Assembly (NCBI GenBank): GCA_947573465.1
Contig: CANPET010000057.1
Location: 1-9,078 of the forward strand
Direction: 5' to 3'
Length of the DNA stretch: 9,078 nucleotides
Source: an uncultured Eubacterium sp.
GTDB lineage: Bacteria; Bacillota; Clostridia; Lachnospirales; Lachnospiraceae
The notes under the pieces are model-generated. The model was not told the DNA's origin and made no database searches. It saw nothing but the letters and a program-made list of their open reading frames with translations. Made by a program: the position numbers and the translations under genes. Below are positions 5,721 through 9,078 of the stretch, piece by piece (positions within the stretch are counted from its first letter, which is position 1; each line of letters starts with the position of its first letter).

Positions 5721-6825
5721 AGCGCTTAAAAACTTTATAGCGATGGCGTTCCAATTGTTCCATTGCTTTGTTTGCTGAAACTTCATCGTAAAATGAAATT
5801 TTTAGAACACCTTCTTCGTGTTCACGATTATGGATAATACCGATATTTTTTATGCTGACACCATTAGTAGCAAGAATGGTAGCGATGGTAGCGATAGCAC
5901 CGGATTCATCAATAATATCACAAAAGACACTATAACTTCTTTGAATGATACTGTTATTATGTTCATCAAGATTATCACGATAATCACGGCTTTCAGAAAT
6001 CATATCATTAATGGCCTGCCCATTTTTAATGTCTAATTCTTTTTGGACAGTTTTTAAATCATTAATATATAAACCAAGCATTTCACTAATATTTTTATTG
6101 TTTGTCATACATATCTGTTCCCACATTTCAGGAGAAGACGAAGCAATTCGTGTAATATCCTTAAACCCACCGGCAGCAATAGTCTTCATATATTCTTCCT
6201 TACTATCATTATGTTTTACCAGATTTACAAGGCTGGATGCAATAATATGTGGAAGATGACTGATTGCAGCTACGACACGGTCATGCTCCTGATAAGTGAT
6301 ATGAATCGGAATTGCACCGATGTCAGAAATAATCTGGGTATATTCTTTAATATAATTTTCTTCTACCAAATCAGTAGGAGTAATGGCGTAATATGCATTT
6401 TCTAACAATCTGTCATTTGCAAATTCATAACTGGTTTTCTCAGAACCAGCCATCGGATGACCTCCTATAAAATTTTTTTTCATTTCCAAAGAAGAAACCG
6501 CTTCATGAATATTTGTTTTTACACTTCCCACATCAGTGATAATACAATCTTCTTTAATAATATTTTTTAGAGATTTTAAATATTCTACATTGCGTTCCAC
6601 GGGGGTACATAAAAAAATATAATCGCATTCATGAAATGTGTTATCGACTTTGTCTACAGTAATATTGGCAGTTCCATCATTCATAGCCATAACACGTGGT
6701 TTGGCACCTCTATTAAAAACAATAATTTTACAGCTGGGATATACACGGCGTAAAGCTTTTGCTACTGAGCCGCCGATTAGTCCGATACCTATAAAACCAA
6801 AAGTTAAATTTTCAAGATTTCTCAT
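5719..6825 (-). CDS. tyrA: Prephenate dehydrogenase with C-terminal ACT domain (TyrA)
   Basis: The 368-residue product converts prephenate to 4-hydroxyphenylpyruvate with NAD+, the committed step to tyrosine. The N-terminal Rossmann fold begins at once with FGFIGIGLIGGSVAKAL (9-25, GxGxxG). FLCTP (71-75), DVGSVK (98-103), GGHPMAGSE (121-129) and HDRVVAAISHLPH (181-193, with the catalytic-type His190 and the nearby His193) follow. The helical dimerisation region runs to about 285. Residues about 299-368 form an ACT domain (SGAIATIATILATNGVSIKNIGI), which in this family usually mediates feedback inhibition by tyrosine. The start is fixed by a perfect AGGAGG (6837-6832) 6 bases upstream. The gene converges on rfbA and ends in the shared terminator. 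Confidence 0.97.
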   Translation of the reverse strand: MRNLENLTFGFIGIGLIGGSVAKALRRVYPSCKIIVFNRGAKPRVMAMNDGTANITVDKVDNTFHECDYIFLCTPVERNVEYLKSLKNIIKEDCIITDVGSVKTNIHEAVSSLEMKKNFIGGHPMAGSEKTSYEFANDRLLENAYYAITPTDLVEENYIKEYTQIISDIGAIPIHITYQEHDRVVAAISHLPHIIASSLVNLVKHNDSKEEYMKTIAAGGFKDITRIASSSPEMWEQICMTNNKNISEMLGLYINDLKTVQKELDIKNGQAINDMISESRDYRDNLDEHNNSIIQRSYSVFCDIIDESGAIATIATILATNGVSIKNIGIIHNREHEEGVLKISFYDEVSANKAMEQLERHRYKVFKR

Positions 6826-6866
6826 AACAAGCCTCCTGATGCTTCGTTCTTGTATAGAAAGAGTTT

Positions 6867-6872
6867 ATTATA
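6867..6872 (-). promoter_or_regulatory. Possible -10 box for tyrA
   Basis: Read on the minus strand this is TATAAT, about 42 bp upstream of the tyrA start codon. No good -35 hexamer is present at 16-18 bp, which would suit an activated promoter or may mean the real promoter is elsewhere. Confidence 0.35.
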
Positions 6873-6886
6873 TATTTCATTAAAGT

Positions 6887-6935
6887 ACAAGTTATCTTGT
6901 TGAACTTCAACGCTTTAAAGTTTAACACTTTAAAG
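6887..6935. promoter_or_regulatory. Cluster of small palindromes upstream of tyrA, possible operator
   Basis: Three adjoining symmetrical sequences fill 49 bp: ACAAG-TTAT-CTTGT (6887-6900), GTTGAA-C-TTCAAC (6899-6911), and CTTTAAAG twice (6913-6920 and 6928-6935), the last two 15 bp apart centre to centre. They sit just upstream of the candidate tyrA -10 box, where a regulator would bind. I do not recognise the site of a known regulator. Confidence 0.45.
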
Positions 6936-6975
6936 TAAAATATTCAAGAGGATATTGAAATTATGATGTAAATTA

Positions 6976-7023
6976 TACAACAGTTCAGCCATTAGCTTGA
7001 AAATCCTTTGGATTTCCTTCGCT
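6976..7023 (+). repeat. Inverted-repeat element, truncated copy 3
   Basis: These 48 bp, starting TACAACAGTTCAGCCAT, match 7041-7088 at 45 of 48 positions. The match ends after TTCGCT, and the closing ATGGCTGAACTGTT and the long hairpin are missing. It is a partial copy lying directly upstream of the full copy, offset by 65 bp. Confidence 0.85.
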
Positions 7024-7040
7024 CTTTTCTATCCATAATG

Positions 7041-7183
7041 TACAACAGTTCAGCCATCAGCTCGAAAATCCTTCGGATTTCCTTCGCTGTGATGGCTCAC
7101 CATATGATATAAATTGAATATAACATTTAATCTGCAAGCAGCCACATGTTATATTCAATTTATATCGCATGGCTGAACTGTTA
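7041..7183 (+). repeat. Two-armed inverted-repeat element, complete copy 4
   Basis: The outer ends AACAGTTCAGCCAT (7044-7057) and ATGGCTGAACTGTT (7169-7182) are a perfect 14-bp inverted repeat. Arm one (7052-7097) pairs AGCCATC-AGC with GCT-GT-GATGGCT around a small hairpin AAATCC-TTC-GGATTT (7066-7080). It is followed by a short stem GTGA-TGGC-TCAC (7089-7100). Arm two is a perfect 20-bp stem, 7106-7125 with 7147-7166, flanked by CCAT and ATGG. The layout equals that of copy 1 read on the other strand, although the arm-two sequences differ. It lies upstream of the promoter of the EF-G-like gene. Confidence 0.88.
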
Positions 7184-7211
7184 ATTCACATTGTTAAAAA
7201 AATAACCTTCC

Positions 7212-7240
7212 TTGTATTGGAATATTATATAGAGTAAAAT
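7212..7240 (+). promoter_or_regulatory. Promoter for the EF-G-like gene
   Basis: TTGTAT (7212-7217), a 17-bp spacer and TAAAAT (7235-7240) predict a start near 7247 and a leader of about 54 bases. Together with copies 3 and 4 and the tyrA palindromes, this accounts for most of the 475-bp divergent region; I see no small gene in it. Confidence 0.6.
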
Positions 7241-7300
7241 ATATACATATAGTGAGGCGGGAACGCATCGGATATAAAAATTGAATAAGGAGGTATAGAT

Positions 7301-9078
7301 ATGAATGTTTATAAAACATCGGATATCAGAAACGTCGTATTTCTCGGTCATGGAGGGGCGGGAAAGACGACACTTGCAGAAGCAGTGGCATATGCTACAG
7401 GAGTGATTACCAGAAAAGGACGCGTTGAGGATGGTAACACAATTTCTGACTATGACAAGGAGGAGATAAACAGACAGTTTTCTATTAGTGCATCAGTAGT
7501 ACCTGTTGAGTGGAACGGATTGAAAATCAACATTTTAGATGCACCGGGATACTTTGATTTTGTAGGTCAGATGGAAGATGCTATGAGCGTGGCAGATGCG
7601 GCTGTTATCGTAGTAAATGGTAAAGCAGGTGTAGAAGTTGGAACAATTAAGGCATGGGAGATTTGTGAGAGAAGACAGATTCCACGTATCTTTTTTGTGA
7701 CAAATATGGATGACCCAAATGCCAAGTATATGGAGACAGTGGAACAACTAAAAGAAACATTTGGCAAGAAAGTTGCACCATTCCATTTGCCTATTATAGA
7801 AGGTGAGACATTGACAGGTTACGTTAATGTAGTAAAAATGGGTGGACGTAAATTTAAAGATGATGCCGGAAATTACGAAGAGATGGAAATTCCGGAATCC
7901 GTCACACCGGAATTAGAGCCGGTTCGTGAACAGTTGATGGAGGCTGTGGCAGAGTCTGATGAAGAATTAATGGATAAATATTTCGCAGGAGAGGAATTTA
8001 CATATGAAGAGATTTCAAAGGCACTTAGGAAAAGTGTAATCAGTTGTGATATTGTTCCAGTTCAGATAGGCTCTGGTGTGAGCTGCCAGGGAGTAAATAG
8101 TTTCTTACAGACTTGTGAAAAATATTTCCCTTCAGCAGATAAAGCAGAAGTAATGAAAAAAGCGACGAACGTGGATACCGGGGAAGAAGTAGTGGCAGAC
8201 TTTGATTCTACAAAGCCAGTTTCAGCTTATGTATTCAAGACCATTATGGATCCGTTTGTTGGAAAATATTCTTTAGTTAAGGTTCGTACCGGTATTTTGA
8301 AGGCAGGCGATACCGTATATAATGCAACAAAGAATGTGGAAGAAAAATTAAACAAGCTTTATGTAATGCGTGGAAAAGATGTTATAGAAGTACCAGAACT
8401 TTATTCCGGCGATATTGGTGCCATTGGGAAATTGGCAAGTACCAGAACTGGAGATACATTGTCCACACGTGGATGGCCGATTGAATATCATCCGACAACG
8501 ATGTCAAAGCCTTATACATATATGGCATATCGTGCAGTAAATAAAGGCGACGAAGATAAGATGGCACAGGCTTTAACTAAGTTATGTATTGAAGATTTGA
8601 CTTTGAAGTCTGTGATAGATGATGAGAATAAACAGTCGTTACTTTATGGTATCGGAGAACAGCAGATACAGATTGCAGCATCAAAATTAGAAGACAGATA
8701 CAAAGTTAAGATAGAACTTGATAAGCCAAGAATTGCTTTCCGTGAGACAATTCGAAAGAAAGCACAGGTTCAGGGAAAACATAAAAAGCAGTCCGGAGGT
8801 CATGGACAGTATGGTGATGTTATTATGGAATTTGAACCATCTGGTGATTTGTCAAAACCTTACGAGTTTGAAGAGAAGATTTTTGGTGGTGCAGTTCCAC
8901 GTAATTATTTCCCAGCTGTGGAAAAAGGATTACAGGAGTGTGTGAAAGCAGGACCTTTGGCGGGATATCCTGTTGTGGGAGTAAAGGCTACATTGATTGA
9001 TGGTTCTTATCATCCTGTTGATTCATCGGAAATGGCATTTAAGATGGCAACAATGCTGGCATTTAAGAATGGCTTTAT
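7301..9078 (+). CDS. EF-G-like translational GTPase (EF-G paralogue), 3' end outside window
   Basis: The frame is open from the ATG at 7301 (AAGGAGG at 7287-7293) to the edge: 592 codons of an expected 680-700. The G domain has a P-loop GHGGAGKT (16-23), a switch I region SDYDKEEINRQFSI (49-62) and G3 DAPGYFDF (80-87). The G4 position reads TNMD (134-137) and the G5 region is about 254-262. Domain II follows (TKPVSAYVFKTIMDPFVGKYSLVKV, about 304-328), then domain III and the domain IV start with SGGHGQYGDVIMEFEP (498-513). It belongs with the EF-G paralogues often labelled fusA or fusA2, not the main fusA of the str operon: His of DxPGH is Tyr84, and NKxD is TNMD. Paralogues of this kind may act in ribosome recycling or some other ribosome step; which one is not visible here. 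No rpsL, rpsG or tuf adjoins. Confidence 0.92.
   Translation, partial: MNVYKTSDIRNVVFLGHGGAGKTTLAEAVAYATGVITRKGRVEDGNTISDYDKEEINRQFSISASVVPVEWNGLKINILDAPGYFDFVGQMEDAMSVADAAVIVVNGKAGVEVGTIKAWEICERRQIPRIFFVTNMDDPNAKYMETVEQLKETFGKKVAPFHLPIIEGETLTGYVNVVKMGGRKFKDDAGNYEEMEIPESVTPELEPVREQLMEAVAESDEELMDKYFAGEEFTYEEISKALRKSVISCDIVPVQIGSGVSCQGVNSFLQTCEKYFPSADKAEVMKKATNVDTGEEVVADFDSTKPVSAYVFKTIMDPFVGKYSLVKVRTGILKAGDTVYNATKNVEEKLNKLYVMRGKDVIEVPELYSGDIGAIGKLASTRTGDTLSTRGWPIEYHPTTMSKPYTYMAYRAVNKGDEDKMAQALTKLCIEDLTLKSVIDDENKQSLLYGIGEQQIQIAASKLEDRYKVKIELDKPRIAFRETIRKKAQVQGKHKKQSGGHGQYGDVIMEFEPSGDLSKPYEFEEKIFGGAVPRNYFPAVEKGLQECVKAGPLAGYPVVGVKATLIDGSYHPVDSSEMAFKMATMLAFKNGF

Noticed and set aside
5818..6883. 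Several plus-strand ORFs of 64-82 codons opposite tyrA
   Set aside because: They are shadows of tyrA, which has full-length conserved motifs and an AGGAGG at its start.
6976..7183. CRISPR array or integron attC sites
   Set aside because: There are only two adjacent repeat units with no regular spacers, so it is not a CRISPR. The ends (AACAGTTCAG.../...CTGAACTGTT) carry AAC and GTT but do not fit the RYYYAAC/GTTRRRY attC core.
7535..8945. Short ORFs in other frames within the EF-G-like gene
   Set aside because: The EF-G frame is open and conserved throughout; the others are chance ORFs.

Overview
The window reads as chromosomal DNA of a low-GC, Gram-positive anaerobe, most likely a clostridium of the Lachnospiraceae type. 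This rests on AT-rich coding, AGGAGG-type ribosome binding sites, sigma-A-like promoters, and proteins of clostridial flavour (QueA, Dtd, TyrA with a C-terminal ACT domain, a divergent EF-G paralogue). The assignment is by recognition, not by a search.

Layout. (1) 1-1168: the 3' end of a HisKA_3/NarL-class sensor kinase gene and its LuxR-type response regulator, in one operon. (2) 1166-1409: a large two-armed inverted-repeat element that starts on the regulator's stop codon. (3) 1410-2900: dtd (D-aminoacyl-tRNA deacylase) and queA (queuosine synthesis). The queA product appears to lack an internal block of about 40-45 residues. (4) 2901-3339: a busy intergenic region with a compact copy of the repeat element and what looks like a complete type I toxin-antitoxin cassette of the Fst/par layout. 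The cassette has a 27-residue hydrophobic peptide gene on the minus strand, a convergent short RNA, a shared bidirectional terminator, and a 20-bp direct repeat outside each side of the terminator. (5) 3340-6825: aroA (shikimate pathway) and rfbA/rmlA (dTDP-sugar synthesis) on the plus strand, converging on tyrA (tyrosine synthesis) on the minus strand across a shared terminator. (6) 6826-7300: the divergent region between tyrA and the last gene, with a cluster of small palindromes near tyrA, two tandem copies of the repeat element, and a good promoter for the last gene. (7) 7301-9078: a 5' portion (592 codons) of an EF-G-like GTPase gene, cut by the window edge.

How the genes relate. aroA and tyrA both serve aromatic amino acid synthesis but are separately transcribed and split by rfbA. 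dtd and queA both act on tRNA but each has its own leader. The rest is ordinary housekeeping. The two items of highest interest are the candidate toxin-antitoxin cassette at 2989-3269 and the repeat family (1166-1315, 2909-2963, 6976-7023, 7041-7183). In that family the framework blocks and folded architecture are kept while the long hairpin arms have unrelated sequences, which suggests selection on structure.
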